Source of the DNA: Gammaproteobacteria bacterium
GTDB taxonomy: Bacteria; Pseudomonadota; Gammaproteobacteria; Pseudomonadales; Azotimanducaceae
Direction of reading: 5' to 3'
NCBI GenBank assembly: GCA_030425195.1
Contig: JAUIAV010000010.1
Coordinates: 124,001-188,000 of the forward strand
Length of the DNA stretch: 64,000 nucleotides
Shown here: piece by piece, positions 9,136-19,223 of the stretch
Position numbering within the stretch: position 1 is the stretch's first letter
How the letters are laid out: each line of letters begins with the position of its first letter
The notes under the pieces: model-generated
Told to the model about the DNA's origin: nothing
What the model saw: only the letters and a program-made list of their open reading frames with translations
The model's database searches: none
Made by a program: the position numbers and the translations under genes

Positions 9136-10290
9136 TCAGGCGGCGTCTCTGAGAGCGTCGGCTTTGTCCGTCCGCTCCCAGGTGAACGCGGCTTCCGTGC
9201 GGCCGAAGTGGCCGTAAGCCGCCGTCCCCTCGTAGATGGGCCGTTTCAGATCCAGCATCGCGATGAGCCCGCGCGGCCGCAAATCAAAATGCTCACGCAC
9301 CAGTTGAACGAGTCTCTCTTCCGGCAGCCGGCCGGTGCCGAACGTGTTGATGCTGATGGAGGTGGGCTCTGCCACGCCGATGGCGTAGCTGACCTGGATC
9401 TCGAGCCGGTCTGCGAGTCCTGCGGCGACCAGGTTCTTGGCGACGTATCGGCCGGCATAGGCGGCGGATCGGTCCACCTTGGACGGGTCCTTGCCACTGA
9501 AGGCGCCGCCGCCATGACGGGCCATGCCGCCGTAGGTATCCACGATGATCTTCCGTCCGGTGAGACCGCAGTCGCCCACGGGTCCGCCGATGATGAACTG
9601 ACCGGTCGGGTTGATGAAAATCTTGGTGTCGGCGGAAAGCCAGTTGCCGGGTATCGTCGGCTTGATGATTTCTTCCATCACCGCTTCGTGCAGGTCCGCC
9701 TGGCTGATGTCTGGCTCGTGCTGGGTCGACAGCACCACCGCGTCGATGCCAACGGGCTTGCCGTCGTCATCGTAGTGGAAGGACAGCTGGCTCTTGGCGT
9801 CCGGGCGCAGAAAACCAAGGGCGCCGCGGCGCATTTCCGCCTGCCGCTGTACCAGGCGATGCGCGTAGGTGATGGGCGCCGGCATGAGAACGTCGGTCTC
9901 GTTGGTGGCATAGCCGAACATGAGGCCCTGATCGCCAGCACCCTGTTCGTGATCATCCGCTTCGTCCACGCCCATGGCGATATCGGCCGACTGCATGCCC
10001 AGGGCGTTCACCACCGTGCAATCGGTGGCATCGAAGCCGACTTCCATGGAGTTGTAGCCGATCCGCTCGATGGTGGCGCGCACCACCTGATCCACGTTCA
10101 CGTCGGCCCGGGTCCGGATCTCGCCGGCCACCACGACGATGCCCGTCTTGATGAGGGTCTCGCAGGCCACCCGGGACTCCGGGTCCTGGGCCAGCATCGC
10201 GTCGAGAATTGCGTCCGAAACCTGATCGGCCACCTTGTCCGGATGACCTTCGGAGACGGACTCCGATGTGAATACCTGATAGTCGCTCAT
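9136..10290 (-). CDS. metK: MetK, S-adenosylmethionine synthetase
   Basis: A 384-residue enzyme making S-adenosylmethionine from ATP and methionine; E. coli MetK has the same length. Signatures in order: [20 protein letters not shown] (ATP/metal), [12 protein letters not shown], and [20 protein letters not shown]. The ATG has a GCGGGGAC ribosome site. It is the first gene of a minus-strand operon with metF and rsmE, divergent from tkt across 266 bases that hold a possible -10 box and a leader hairpin. Confidence 0.98.
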   Translation of the reverse strand: MSDYQVFTSESVSEGHPDKVADQVSDAILDAMLAQDPESRVACETLIKTGIVVVAGEIRTRADVNVDQVVRATIERIGYNSMEVGFDATDCTVVNALGMQSADIAMGVDEADDHEQGAGDQGLMFGYATNETDVLMPAPITYAHRLVQRQAEMRRGALGFLRPDAKSQLSFHYDDDGKPVGIDAVVLSTQHEPDISQADLHEAVMEEIIKPTIPGNWLSADTKIFINPTGQFIIGGPVGDCGLTGRKIIVDTYGGMARHGGGAFSGKDPSKVDRSAAYAGRYVAKNLVAAGLADRLEIQVSYAIGVAEPTSISINTFGTGRLPEERLVQLVREHFDLRPRGLIAMLDLKRPIYEGTAAYGHFGRTEAAFTWERTDKADALRDAA

Positions 10291-10345
10291 GCTTGTCCCC
10301 GCTCTTTTCTAGGAGTTTCACCGGGTGGTGAGGGTCTGTTGGCTG

Positions 10346-10385
10346 GGTCCCCGGTGCCGGGGGCCGAAAATGGACGAGCATTCTA
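10346..10385 (-). promoter_or_regulatory. Possible metK promoter -10 box and leader hairpin
   Basis: On the minus strand TAGAAT at 10380-10385 could be a -10 box; no good -35 hexamer lies at 16-18 bases. The predicted leader then contains CCCCGG-tg-CCGGGG (10349-10362), extendable by two outer G-C pairs to 10346-10365, ending about 55 bases before the metK start. It is not a recognised SAM riboswitch. Confidence 0.3.
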
Positions 10386-10402
10386 ACCCATTGAACGGCC
10401 GG

Positions 10403-10430
10403 GTTTTGTGGCCAGATGTGAGACTATTAA
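10403..10430 (+). promoter_or_regulatory. Possible tkt promoter
   Basis: GTTTTG (10403-10408), 16 bases, then TATTAA (10425-10430) is the best plus-strand sigma70-like pair in the metK-tkt gap. It would give a leader of about 120 bases before the tkt ATG. The match is weak. Confidence 0.25.
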
Positions 10431-10556
10431 TCGCCGGCTGTAATGGCGTGAATTGCGCTCCTGCCCCCCTTTAACGACAATAGCGCCGCTTTTTTCCACG
10501 GCTCTTCCGATCCGCGCGGGACGCGCCACCATCCTGATCTCACTTTGGGGGATGTC

Positions 10557-12539
10557 ATGTCATCGAGAATCGAACGGGCAAACGCCATCCGCGCGCTTGC
10601 CATGGATGCCGTTCAGGCGGCGAATTCCGGCCACCCGGGAGCGCCCATGGGCCTCGCCGACGTGGCCGAGGTGCTCTGGCGGGAGGTGCTCAGACACAAT
10701 CCGACCGATCCTGCCTGGGCGGACCGGGACCGCTTCGTTCTTTCCAACGGTCACAGCTCCATGCTGCTCTATGCCGTCCTCCATCTGACCGGATACGACG
10801 TCGGCATCGATGACATCCGCGCTTTCCGTCAGCTGCACTCCAGAACGGCCGGTCACCCGGAATACGGCGAATGCCCCGGGGTCGAAACCACCACGGGCCC
10901 GCTGGGGCAGGGCGTCGCCAATGCCGTAGGGATGGCGCTGGCAGAGCGGAAACTGGCCGAGACTTTCAACCGGGACGGGTTCGAGGTGGTGAATCACCGG
11001 ACCTGGGTCATGGCGGGTGACGGGTGTCTGATGGAGGGCATCTCCCACGAGGCAGCCTCGCTGGCCGGTACCCTCAAGCTCGGCAAGCTCATCTGCCTGT
11101 ACGACGACAACGGCATCTCCATCGATGGGGAGGTGGATGCCTGGTTCTCGGAGGATGTGCCGGCCCGGTTCGAAGCCTACGGCTGGCGGGTGATCCGTGA
11201 CGTGAACGGGCATGACGGCGAAGCGGTGCTGGCGGCACTCGACGAGGCCCGTCGCTCGGATGGTCGACCGACCCTGGTCTGCACGAAAACGGTGATCGGT
11301 TACGGGTCTCCCAACAAGGCCGGCACTGCCGGCGTGCACGGCGCGGCGCTCGGCGAAGAGGAAGTGGCCCTGGTCCGACGGGCGCTGAACTGGGGCGACG
11401 AGCCGTTCGTGATTCCCGGGCACATCTACGATGAATGGAGCTGCGTCGAGTCCGGTACCGCCCTGCAGGCGGACTGGAACCGGACGTTCGACGCCTACCG
11501 GGCGGCGCATCCGGAGCTTGCGGCGGAATTCGAACGGCGGATGGCCGGGGAGCTGCCGGGCGGCTGGAGTGACGATCTGGAAGCTCTGGCGAAGTCGGCG
11601 CAGACGGAAGGAGGAGCGCTGGAGACGCGGAAGTCCTCTCAGGCCTGCATCGGGGCTCTGGCCGGACGGGTGCCCGAGCTCTTCGGGGGGTCCGCCGATC
11701 TCACCGGCTCGAATGGAACCCGGTGGAGGGGCGCCGGGGAAGACCGCTATCTGAGCTACGGAGTCCGTGAATTCGGCATGTCGGCGATCACCAACGGCAT
11801 GGCCCTGCACGGCGGCTTCCGCCCGTTCTCCGGGACCTTTCTGGTCTTCATGGAGTACGCGCGCAACGCCGTCCGCCTCGCCGCGCTCATGGGCGTGCCC
11901 AACATCTTCGTCTACACCCACGATTCCGTGGCGGTAGGTGAGGACGGCCCGACCCACCAGCCGGTGGAACAGCTGACCAACCTCAGGACCACGCCCGGAC
12001 TCTCCACCTGGCGTCCCTGCGACACCGTGGAAAGCGCGTTCGCCTGGCGACATGCCCTGGCGGCCGGATCGATGCCTAGCGCGCTCATCTTCACCCGTCA
12101 GAAGACGCGCATCGAGGATCGGGACGCGTCCGCGTTCGCAGACATCGCCCGCGGCGGCTACGTGCTGGTCCGGGAGGCCGGCGAGCTCGATCTCATTCTC
12201 ATCGCGACCGGTTCCGAGGTCGCCATGACCGTGGACGCGGCTGCCAGGCTGGCCGCAGAAGGGCTCGGTGTGCGGGTAGTTTCCATGCCCTGCGTGGACG
12301 CCTTCTGTGCGCAGGATGCCGCCTACCGGGAATCCGTGCTGCCGGCGGCCTGCCGGGCGCGGGTGGCGGTGGAAGCCGCTCACCCGGACTACTGGCATCG
12401 CTTCGTCGGGCTGGACGGTGCCGTGGTGGGTATCGACCGGTTCGGACTCTCCGCACCCGGCCCGGTGGCCATGGCGGAGCTGGGTATGACCGAGGAGAGC
12501 GTGATTGCCGCGGCCCGGGCGGTTACAGGCACCTCATAA
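10557..12539 (+). CDS. tkt: Transketolase
   Basis: A 660-residue thiamine-diphosphate enzyme moving two-carbon units between sugar phosphates (non-oxidative pentose phosphate pathway; also the Calvin cycle). N-terminal [18 protein letters not shown] and [17 protein letters not shown] are family hallmarks; the ThDP/Mg site runs from GDGCLMEG to DDNGISIDG; the pyrimidine-binding half has [10 protein letters not shown] and [21 protein letters not shown] choose ATG 10557 over an in-frame TTG at 10545 because GGGGGA lies just upstream of it and Ser-Ser-Arg follows as in other transketolases. It heads a plus-strand group with pgk and fba; the gap gene that often separates tkt from pgk is missing. 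Confidence 0.97.
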   Translation: MSSRIERANAIRALAMDAVQAANSGHPGAPMGLADVAEVLWREVLRHNPTDPAWADRDRFVLSNGHSSMLLYAVLHLTGYDVGIDDIRAFRQLHSRTAGHPEYGECPGVETTTGPLGQGVANAVGMALAERKLAETFNRDGFEVVNHRTWVMAGDGCLMEGISHEAASLAGTLKLGKLICLYDDNGISIDGEVDAWFSEDVPARFEAYGWRVIRDVNGHDGEAVLAALDEARRSDGRPTLVCTKTVIGYGSPNKAGTAGVHGAALGEEEVALVRRALNWGDEPFVIPGHIYDEWSCVESGTALQADWNRTFDAYRAAHPELAAEFERRMAGELPGGWSDDLEALAKSAQTEGGALETRKSSQACIGALAGRVPELFGGSADLTGSNGTRWRGAGEDRYLSYGVREFGMSAITNGMALHGGFRPFSGTFLVFMEYARNAVRLAALMGVPNIFVYTHDSVAVGEDGPTHQPVEQLTNLRTTPGLSTWRPCDTVESAFAWRHALAAGSMPSALIFTRQKTRIEDRDASAFADIARGGYVLVREAGELDLILIATGSEVAMTVDAAARLAAEGLGVRVVSMPCVDAFCAQDAAYRESVLPAACRARVAVEAAHPDYWHRFVGLDGAVVGIDRFGLSAPGPVAMAELGMTEESVIAAARAVTGTS

Positions 12540-12604
12540 CAGCCGGACGGGAGATGGGCGAAACTATGCCCATGCCTGTCAGAAACCACGGAAACCCGTA
12601 GACG

Positions 12605-13774
12605 ATGAACAAACTGCCCAGAGTCGAGATGACGGATCTGGAGCTCGCCGGTAAACGGGTGCTCATCCGTGAGGATCTCAACGTCCCTCTGAAAGACGGC
12701 CAGGTCGCCAACGACGCACGCATCCAGGCTGCGTTGCCGACGATCCGTGCCGCCCTGGACGCAGGGGCCGCCGTGATCGTCATGAGCCACCTGGGCAGGC
12801 CGGAAGAAGGCTCGATCGATCCGGAAGCTTCGCTCGGTCCCGTGGCCGACGTCCTCTCGGAAGCACTCGGTCGGCCGGTACCGCTCGTGATCGAACCCGA
12901 GCAGGCGGAACCTGCGCCCGGTGAACTCGTGCTGCTGGAGAATGTCCGGTTCCTGACCGGCGAGAAGGCGGACGACGACGGTCTGGCGCGCCGGCTGGCC
13001 GGTATCTGCGACGTCTTCGTCATGGATGCCTTCGCAACCGCTCACCGGGCTCAGGCTTCCACCCACGGAGTGGCCCGTTTCGCCCCCATCGCCTGTGCCG
13101 GGCCGCTGCTGGTCCGCGAGCTGGAGGCGCTGGAGCAGGCACTGGCCGATCCGGCCCGGCCGCTGGTGGCCATCGTCGGCGGCGCCAAGGTTTCGACCAA
13201 GCTCGAAGTGCTTGGCGCCCTGGCGGAGATTGCGGACCGGGTCATCGTGGGCGGCGGTATCGCCAATACGTTCATTGCCGCGGCCGGGCACGGTGTGGGG
13301 ACCTCGCTGTACGAGTCGGATCTGGTGGAGGCGGCAAAGGCCATCGCCGCCCGGGTGGACGTGCCGCTGCCGGTGGATGTGATGGTGGGCAAGGCTTTCG
13401 ATGAGAACGAGCCCGCCGTGCTGCGCGCCATCGACGAGGTCGGGGATGACGAGATGATCCTGGACATCGGTCCCGAAACGGCGCGCCGCCTGGCCGCCAT
13501 GCTGGGCGATGCGGGTACCATTCTCTGGAACGGCCCTGTGGGCGTGTTCGAGTTCGACCAGTTCGGTGAAGGCACCCGGGTGCTGGGTGAAGCCATCGCC
13601 GGCGGCGGCGCCTTCTCCATTGCTGGCGGTGGCGATACCCTGGCAGCGATCGACAAATACGGGCTCCGGGACGGCATGAGCTATATCTCAACGGCCGGGG
13701 GCGCCTTCCTCGAGTTCGTCGAGGGGAAGACGCTGCCGGCCGTGGCCGTGCTCGCCGAGCGGGCGGACGGATAA
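12605..13774 (+). CDS. pgk: Phosphoglycerate kinase
   Basis: A 389-residue monomeric glycolytic and gluconeogenic kinase interconverting 1,3-bisphosphoglycerate and 3-phosphoglycerate with ADP/ATP. It shows [24 protein letters not shown], the hinge [23 protein letters not shown] and the C-terminal nucleotide loop [10 protein letters not shown]. Length matches the bacterial norm (387-397). It lies 65 bases after tkt and 37 before fba on the same strand. Confidence 0.98.
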   Translation: MNKLPRVEMTDLELAGKRVLIREDLNVPLKDGQVANDARIQAALPTIRAALDAGAAVIVMSHLGRPEEGSIDPEASLGPVADVLSEALGRPVPLVIEPEQAEPAPGELVLLENVRFLTGEKADDDGLARRLAGICDVFVMDAFATAHRAQASTHGVARFAPIACAGPLLVRELEALEQALADPARPLVAIVGGAKVSTKLEVLGALAEIADRVIVGGGIANTFIAAAGHGVGTSLYESDLVEAAKAIAARVDVPLPVDVMVGKAFDENEPAVLRAIDEVGDDEMILDIGPETARRLAAMLGDAGTILWNGPVGVFEFDQFGEGTRVLGEAIAGGGAFSIAGGGDTLAAIDKYGLRDGMSYISTAGGAFLEFVEGKTLPAVAVLAERADG

Positions 13775-13811
13775 TCAACAGGGAACACAGCAGGAAACAG
13801 AGGATACGACT

Positions 13812-14876
13812 ATGGCGCTTATCAGCATGAGACAGCTCCTGGACCACGCCGCGGAAAACGACTACGGCGTGCCGGCTTTCAACGTCAATAATCTGGAGCA
13901 GATGCGCGCGATCATGGAGGGTGCTGCCGAGACCGACTCGCCGGTGATCGTCCAGGCTTCCGCCGGCGCCCGGAAATACGCCGGACCGAATTTTCTTCGC
14001 CACCTGATCCTGGCCGCCATCGAGGAATTCCCGCACATCCCCGTCTGCATGCACCAGGATCACGGTGCTTCGCCGGCGGTCTGCCAGCGGTCGATTCAGC
14101 TCGGATTCTCGTCGGTGATGATGGACGGATCCCTGCTCGAAGATCAGAAAACACCGGCCACCTACGAGTACAACGTGGACGTGACGCGGCAGGCGGTGGC
14201 CATGGCGCATGCCTGTGGCGTTTCCGTGGAAGGCGAGCTGGGCTGTCTCGGGAGTCTCGAGACGGGCGAAGCGGGAGAGGAAGACGGTGTGGGTGCGGCA
14301 GGGACCCTGTCGATGGACATGCTGCTCACGGACCCGGAACAGGCAGCGGACTTCGTCAAGCAGACGGGTGTGGATGCGCTTGCCATTGCCATCGGCACCT
14401 CCCATGGTGCGTACAAATTCTCCCGGCCGCCCACCGGTGACATCCTGGCCATCGACCGGGTGAAGGAGATCAATGCCCGGATTCCCAACACCCATCTGGT
14501 GATGCACGGCTCCTCCTCCGTGCCCCAGGATCTGCTCGCCATCATCAACGAGTTCGGCGGTGAGATTCCTGAAACCTACGGCGTGCCGGTCGAGGAGATT
14601 CAGGAAGGCATCCGTCACGGTGTTCGTAAGGTCAACATCGACACGGACCTCCGCCTGGCCTCCACCGCGGCCATCCGACGGTTCATGGCCGAGAACCGGG
14701 CCGAGTTCGACCCGCGGAAGTACCTGGCCGAGTCACTGAAGGCGATGAAGGCGGTGGTGGTCGACCGTTATCAGGCTTTCGGGACGGCCGGCAACGCGAG
14801 CCGGATCCGGCCCAGCTCGCTCGAGGATATGTTCGAGCAGTACGCGAGCGGGGACCTGGACCCGGTGGTCAACTGA
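13812..14876 (+). CDS. fba: Class II fructose-bisphosphate aldolase
   Basis: A 354-residue zinc aldolase cleaving fructose-1,6-bisphosphate. The motif HQDHG at 81-85 supplies the catalytic Asp83 and zinc ligand His84; SVEGELG and SHGAYKF carry further conserved residues; MHGSSSVP and [13 protein letters not shown] bind phosphate. The sequence looks like the class IIB type used with the Calvin cycle (CbbA-like) rather than the E. coli FbaA type, but no Rubisco or phosphoribulokinase gene is in view, so this does not prove CO2 fixation. The ATG follows an AGAGGA ribosome site. pyk, often between pgk and fba, is absent. Confidence 0.96.
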   Translation: MALISMRQLLDHAAENDYGVPAFNVNNLEQMRAIMEGAAETDSPVIVQASAGARKYAGPNFLRHLILAAIEEFPHIPVCMHQDHGASPAVCQRSIQLGFSSVMMDGSLLEDQKTPATYEYNVDVTRQAVAMAHACGVSVEGELGCLGSLETGEAGEEDGVGAAGTLSMDMLLTDPEQAADFVKQTGVDALAIAIGTSHGAYKFSRPPTGDILAIDRVKEINARIPNTHLVMHGSSSVPQDLLAIINEFGGEIPETYGVPVEEIQEGIRHGVRKVNIDTDLRLASTAAIRRFMAENRAEFDPRKYLAESLKAMKAVVVDRYQAFGTAGNASRIRPSSLEDMFEQYASGDLDPVVN

Positions 14877-14883
14877 CAGGCCG

Positions 14884-15861
14884 GTGAACGGAACCGGAGG
14901 CGACACACGGGGGCAGGGCAGCTTCGATCCGGAAGCGCTGACCCGGGTGCTGACTCCGCTGCCGGCAGCAGATGCGGGAGCGGCCACCACGACGGCGCTC
15001 GCCGACTACTACGGGTTCTACAACCTGGATTTCTCGGATTCGACACCCGGCCTGGTCCACACCATCGGCTGGCTCGAAAGCGGCCCGCACCGGGTCGTCG
15101 TCCAGCGTTTCGAGCACCCGCGGCCTCGCGGCACGGCCGTGGTCTGCCACGGCTACTACGATCATGTCGGGATCTACGGGCACCTGATCGGCTTTCTGCT
15201 CGAGCAGTCCCTGTCGGTGGTCACTTTCGACCAGCCCGGTCACGGTCTCTCGAGCGGCGAGCGGGCGTCCATCGGCAGCTTCGACGAATACGTGCGGGCG
15301 CTATCCGACGTGATCGTGCACTACCAGGCGAGTCTGCCCGGCCCCTGGTACATCATCGGTCAGTCCATGGGCGGGGCCATCGTCATGGAGTACCTGGCCC
15401 GGCAGGCGGATCATGGTTTCAGGGAAGTCGTTCTGCTCGCGCCCCTGATCCGGCCGGCGAACTGGAATCTGGCGCGCTGGGCGTATTACCTGGCCCGGTA
15501 CACGATCCGCGAACGGCCGCGCAACATCACGGACAATGCGGAGAATCCGGAGTTTCTCGAGTTGCAGCGGCGGGACCCGCTGGCACCCACGGTGCTGCCG
15601 GTGCAATGGGTGACCGCCATGGTGGAATGGTTCAAGACCTTCGAAGCCCGCGACCAGCTGCCCTTCGAGCCGCTGGTGGTGCAGGGTCATGCGGATGAAA
15701 CGGTGGACTGGCGACACAACATGAGCGTGCTCAGGGAGAAGACGCGCCCGACGCTTCTGGAGATTCCGGAGGCCCGGCATCACCTGGTCAACGAATCCGA
15801 GCTGATCCGGCAGCAGATCTTCGACTGGCTGAAGCCCCGGCTGAGAGCGGACGTTCAGTAG
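14884..15861 (+). CDS. Alpha/beta hydrolase, monoacylglycerol-lipase-like
   Basis: A 325-residue serine hydrolase of the Hydrolase_4 type. Visible parts are the oxyanion region CHGYYDHVGIYGHL, TFDQPGHGLSSG, the nucleophile elbow GQSMGGA (Ser161), the acid in GHADETVDW and the His in ARHHLVNE, so the triad appears complete. These features resemble lysophospholipases and monoacylglycerol lipases; the substrate cannot be told. No signal peptide is seen. The GTG start lies 7 bases after the fba stop, so it probably rides on the fba transcript. Its 3' end overlaps the end of serA by 7 bases on the opposite strand. Confidence 0.85.
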   Translation: MNGTGGDTRGQGSFDPEALTRVLTPLPAADAGAATTTALADYYGFYNLDFSDSTPGLVHTIGWLESGPHRVVVQRFEHPRPRGTAVVCHGYYDHVGIYGHLIGFLLEQSLSVVTFDQPGHGLSSGERASIGSFDEYVRALSDVIVHYQASLPGPWYIIGQSMGGAIVMEYLARQADHGFREVVLLAPLIRPANWNLARWAYYLARYTIRERPRNITDNAENPEFLELQRRDPLAPTVLPVQWVTAMVEWFKTFEARDQLPFEPLVVQGHADETVDWRHNMSVLREKTRPTLLEIPEARHHLVNESELIRQQIFDWLKPRLRADVQ

Positions 15862-17084
15862 AGGACGCGGGTCCGTATGGTACCCGGTACCGCGGCCAGT
15901 GCCGCGCGCACGTCCCGGCTGTAGTCCGCTTCGATGTCGATCACCACGTAGCCTACGTCTCCCCGGGTCTGCAGATACTGGCCGGACACGTTCACGTTCG
16001 CATCGGACAGGGCCTGGTTGATGGCAGAGAGGATGCCGGGCGTGTTCCGGTGAATGTGCAGAAGCCGGTGCTGGCCGGGATGGGCCGGCAGAGCCACCTC
16101 GGGAAAATTCACCGCGGTGCGGGTCGATCCGTTGTCGGAGTAGCGCACGAGCTTCTCGGCCACTTCCCGGCCGATGTTCTCCTGCGCTTCCTGGGTGCTG
16201 CCGCCGATGTGCGGCGTGAGAATCACGTTTCTCAGCCCTTTCAGCTCCGAAACGAAGGGCTCGTTGTTGGATCTGGGCTCATGCGGGAAGACGTCGATGG
16301 CTGCCCCGAGAAGGTGACCGTCCCGGAGCCGTGCGGCCAGAGCCGGTATGTCCACCACATTGCCCCGGGAAGCGTTGATCAGCACCGCACGGTCCTTCAT
16401 GCGCGCCAGCCGCGCTCCGTTCATCAGGTTTGCCGTGGCATCGGTGGCGGGCACGTGCATGGAGACCACGTCTGCGCTTTGCAGAAGCTCATCCAGATCA
16501 TCGATCTGGCGGGCATTGCCCAGGTTCAGCTTGCGGACCACGTCATGAAAGATCACGTTCATGCCCAGGCCTTCCGCCAGCACGCCGAGCTGAGATCCGA
16601 TGTTGCCGTATCCGATCACGCCGAGGGTCTTGCCGCGCACCTCGAAGGCGTCTGCCGCCGACTTCTGCCAGACGCCTTCGTGCATGAGCGACGTCTTTTC
16701 CGGCACCCCGCGCATGAGAAGAATCGCCTCCGCGAGTACCAGCTCCGCCACGCTGCGGGTGTTGGAGTAAGGCGCATTGAACACGGGCACGCCAGCCGTC
16801 AGGGCGGCGTCCAGGTCCACCTGATTGGTGCCGATGCAGAAGCAGCCGACGGCCATCAGGCGGTTTGCCTTATCGAGCACCTCGGCGGTCAGCTGGGTGC
16901 GCGACCGGATACCGAGCATGTGGACGTCGGCGATGGCGCGGGCCAGCTCGTCGCCCTGGAGCGCATGCTTGAGCTCGGTGATGTTGCCGTAGCCGTCCGC
17001 TTTCAGTGCTTCCACCGCGCAGGGATGCACGCCCTCCAGCAGCAGGATCTTGATGCGTTTCTTGTCGAAGGAGGTAGCGGTCAC
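15855..17084 (-). CDS. serA: D-3-phosphoglycerate dehydrogenase
   Basis: A 409-residue enzyme of the first committed step of serine synthesis; E. coli SerA has 410. Order: substrate domain, Rossmann domain with IGYGNIGSQLG, catalytic region with NASRGNVVD (Arg) and LTPHIGGSTQEAQ (His), and a C-terminal ACT domain (HIHRNTPGILSAI) that in this family gives serine feedback inhibition. The GTG start is the only reasonable one near the N-terminus expected from IKILLLEGVH. Family knowledge: SerA can also reduce 2-oxoglutarate to D-2-hydroxyglutarate; the divergent neighbour is a flavoprotein of the type that reverses this. They share a 65-base promoter gap. Confidence 0.97.
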   Translation of the reverse strand: MTATSFDKKRIKILLLEGVHPCAVEALKADGYGNITELKHALQGDELARAIADVHMLGIRSRTQLTAEVLDKANRLMAVGCFCIGTNQVDLDAALTAGVPVFNAPYSNTRSVAELVLAEAILLMRGVPEKTSLMHEGVWQKSAADAFEVRGKTLGVIGYGNIGSQLGVLAEGLGMNVIFHDVVRKLNLGNARQIDDLDELLQSADVVSMHVPATDATANLMNGARLARMKDRAVLINASRGNVVDIPALAARLRDGHLLGAAIDVFPHEPRSNNEPFVSELKGLRNVILTPHIGGSTQEAQENIGREVAEKLVRYSDNGSTRTAVNFPEVALPAHPGQHRLLHIHRNTPGILSAINQALSDANVNVSGQYLQTRGDVGYVVIDIEADYSRDVRAALAAVPGTIRTRVLY

Positions 17085-17113
17085 GATGTTCGGGTATCCC
17101 CGGCGAAAGGCCG

Positions 17114-17143
17114 GATATACTAGCCGCTCGCCCGAAGGATCAA
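17114..17143 (-). promoter_or_regulatory. Possible serA promoter in the divergent gap
   Basis: On the minus strand TTGATC (17138-17143) is followed after 17-18 bases by GTATAT/TATATC (17114-17120). This would place the start about 20-25 bases from the serA GTG. The plus strand of the same segment reads TATACT (17116-17121), which could be the -10 box for the facing flavoprotein gene, so the two promoters may overlap. Confidence 0.4.
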
Positions 17144-17149
17144 AACGAA

Positions 17150-18520
17150 ATGCCCCATGGCCTCGATGAATTGTTTTCAGCCAGAGCCCTGAAACGGGAC
17201 CCGGACACCCTGGCGCAATGGGGCTGCGACTGGACCCGGAGCTTCACCGTGGCGCCGAGTGCGGTGGTCTTCCCCGAATCCGTGGAAGAGGTGGTCGCTC
17301 TGGTCAGGCTCGCCAACGAATCGGCGTTTGCCCTGGTGCCGTCCGGGGGCCGAACGGGGCTTTCAGGCGGGGCCGTGGCCGGCAACGGTGAGGTGGTGGT
17401 GTCCTTCGACAGGATGAACAGGATTCTGGATTTTTCCGAAGCCGATCGACTGGTGCGCTGCCAGGCGGGTTTGGTCACCGGGGCGCTGCAGGCGTTCGCC
17501 GAGGAGAAAGGGCTGTACTACCCCGTGGATTTTGCGTCCTCGGGTTCTTCCCAGATCGGCGGCAACATTTCCACGAATGCCGGCGGCATCAAGGTGATCC
17601 GCTACGGCCTGACCCGGGACTGGGTGGCCGGATTGAAGGTGGTCACGGGCAGCGGCGAGGTCATCGACTGTAATCAGGGGCTCGTCAAGAACGCCACCGG
17701 CTATGATCTCCGGCACCTGTTCGTGGGTGCCGAGGGTACGCTGGGCCTGGTGGTGGAGGCGCAGATGCGCCTGACCCGGGCACCGGCGCCTCAGCAGGTG
17801 ATGGTGCTCGGCGTACCGGCTTTCCCCGACATTCTGAAGGTGCTGGCGGCGTTCCAGGCGACGCTGACACTGTCCGCGTTCGAATTCTTCTCCGAGCGTG
17901 CGCTCACCAAGGTGCTGGCGCATCGGGATCTGCAGCGGCCGCTGCCGGAGTCCGTACCTTTTTACGCCCTGCTGGAATTCGACGAGCCGGACATGGACCG
18001 GGCGATGAGCGTGTTCGAGCGCACGGTGGAGGAAGGCTGGGTCACGGATGGGGTGCTCAGTCAGTCGGAGAAGCAGGCGGCCGATCTCTGGGCACTGCGC
18101 GAAGGCATCTCGGAGAGCATAGCCCCCTACACGCCCTACAAGAACGACCTTTCCGTGCGCATATCGCTCATGGGCGAGTTCATCGAGGAGGTGGATGCGC
18201 TGGTGGCCGCGAGCTATCCGGACTTTGAAGTCTGCTGGTACGGCCACATCGGCGACGGCAACCTGCATCTGAACATCCTGAAGCCCGCCGACCTGGATGG
18301 AGAGGCGTTCTACGAACGCTGCCACGCCATCAGCCCGAAGATCTTCGAGGCGGTCCGCTCGAGAAACGGCTCCATATCGGCGGAGCACGGGGTCGGCCTT
18401 CTGAAGCGGGATTTTCTCGGCTTCACCCGCAGCGAATCCGACCTGGCGATCATGGCGGCGCTCAAGCGCGTGTTCGATCCGAATCAGGTGATGAATCCCG
18501 GGAAGCTGCTGCCGGGCTGA
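17150..18520 (+). CDS. FAD-binding oxidoreductase, D-2-hydroxyglutarate dehydrogenase type
   Basis: A 456-residue protein of the GlcD/D2HGDH/D-lactate dehydrogenase family. N-terminal FAD (PCMH) domain: VPSGGRTGLSGGAV and GGNISTNAGGIKVIRYG, with GLTRDWVAGLKVV after it; C-terminal domain with the metal-binding WYGHIGDGNLHLN and ISAEHGVGLLKR. These are shared by D-2-hydroxyglutarate and D-lactate dehydrogenases. Context favours D-2-hydroxyglutarate: it is divergent from serA, and in Pseudomonas stutzeri SerA-made D-2-hydroxyglutarate is recycled to 2-oxoglutarate by such an enzyme, with electrons going to ETF. Glycolate oxidase subunit GlcD is the main alternative, but no glcE/glcF is adjacent. 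It converges on rpiA with a 6-base gap. Confidence 0.85.
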   Translation: MPHGLDELFSARALKRDPDTLAQWGCDWTRSFTVAPSAVVFPESVEEVVALVRLANESAFALVPSGGRTGLSGGAVAGNGEVVVSFDRMNRILDFSEADRLVRCQAGLVTGALQAFAEEKGLYYPVDFASSGSSQIGGNISTNAGGIKVIRYGLTRDWVAGLKVVTGSGEVIDCNQGLVKNATGYDLRHLFVGAEGTLGLVVEAQMRLTRAPAPQQVMVLGVPAFPDILKVLAAFQATLTLSAFEFFSERALTKVLAHRDLQRPLPESVPFYALLEFDEPDMDRAMSVFERTVEEGWVTDGVLSQSEKQAADLWALREGISESIAPYTPYKNDLSVRISLMGEFIEEVDALVAASYPDFEVCWYGHIGDGNLHLNILKPADLDGEAFYERCHAISPKIFEAVRSRNGSISAEHGVGLLKRDFLGFTRSESDLAIMAALKRVFDPNQVMNPGKLLPG

Positions 18521-18526
18521 TCCGGC

Positions 18527-19192
18527 TCAGAAACGCTCCACGCCGGTCGGCGTCGCAACCAGCACCAGATCCGCCGCCTGAGCCGCAAAGATGCCGTTGG
18601 TGACCACGCCCGCCAGATCGTTGATGGTCGATTCCAGATGAGCAGGATCCGTGATGGTCAGGCCGTGCACGTCGAGAATGATGTTCCCGTTGTCCGTGGT
18701 GTAGCCGTGGCGCCATTCCGGACTGCCGCCCAGTTCCACCAGCACCCGGGCCACGAGTCCCCTGGCCATGGGAATCACCTCCACCGGCAGCGGAAAGGCG
18801 CCCAGCACGTCCACGATCTTCGACTGGTCGACGATGCAGACGAACTCTTCGGCGGACGCGGCGACGATCTTCTCCCGCGTCAGTGCGCCACCGGCACCCT
18901 TGATGAGCTGGCGGGCCGGATTCACCTCATCGGCGCCGTCCACATAAACCTCCACGCGATCCACCGAGTTGAGGTCGAGCACCTGAATACCATGGCCCTT
19001 CAGGCGCTCCGTAGAGGCCTCGGATGACGAGACGCAGGCATCGAACTTGTGCTGAATGCCCGCCAGCGCATCAATGAAGAAGTTGGTCGTGGATCCGGTA
19101 CCGACACCGACGATGGTGTCGGAGGTCAGTCGCGGCTCGATGTAGGCGAGTGCCGCCTCGGCGGCACTGCGTTTTTGTGCGTCTTGGTCCAT
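18527..19192 (-). CDS. rpiA: Ribose-5-phosphate isomerase A
   Basis: A 221-residue enzyme interconverting ribose-5-phosphate and ribulose-5-phosphate. It has [13 protein letters not shown], the catalytic VDGADEVNP and [14 protein letters not shown] use ATG 19192 (MDQDAQKR), which gives the family length (E. coli 219), rather than an in-frame start at 19222 that would add ten unrelated residues and run into the ilvA start. It is divergent from ilvA with about 31 bases between starts. serA and rpiA are also neighbours in E. coli. Confidence 0.96.
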   Translation of the reverse strand: MDQDAQKRSAAEAALAYIEPRLTSDTIVGVGTGSTTNFFIDALAGIQHKFDACVSSSEASTERLKGHGIQVLDLNSVDRVEVYVDGADEVNPARQLIKGAGGALTREKIVAASAEEFVCIVDQSKIVDVLGAFPLPVEVIPMARGLVARVLVELGGSPEWRHGYTTDNGNIILDVHGLTITDPAHLESTINDLAGVVTNGIFAAQAADLVLVATPTGVERF

Positions 19193-19223
19193 ACTCGCCG
19201 GCAGGCTAACCCATCGATCCACC

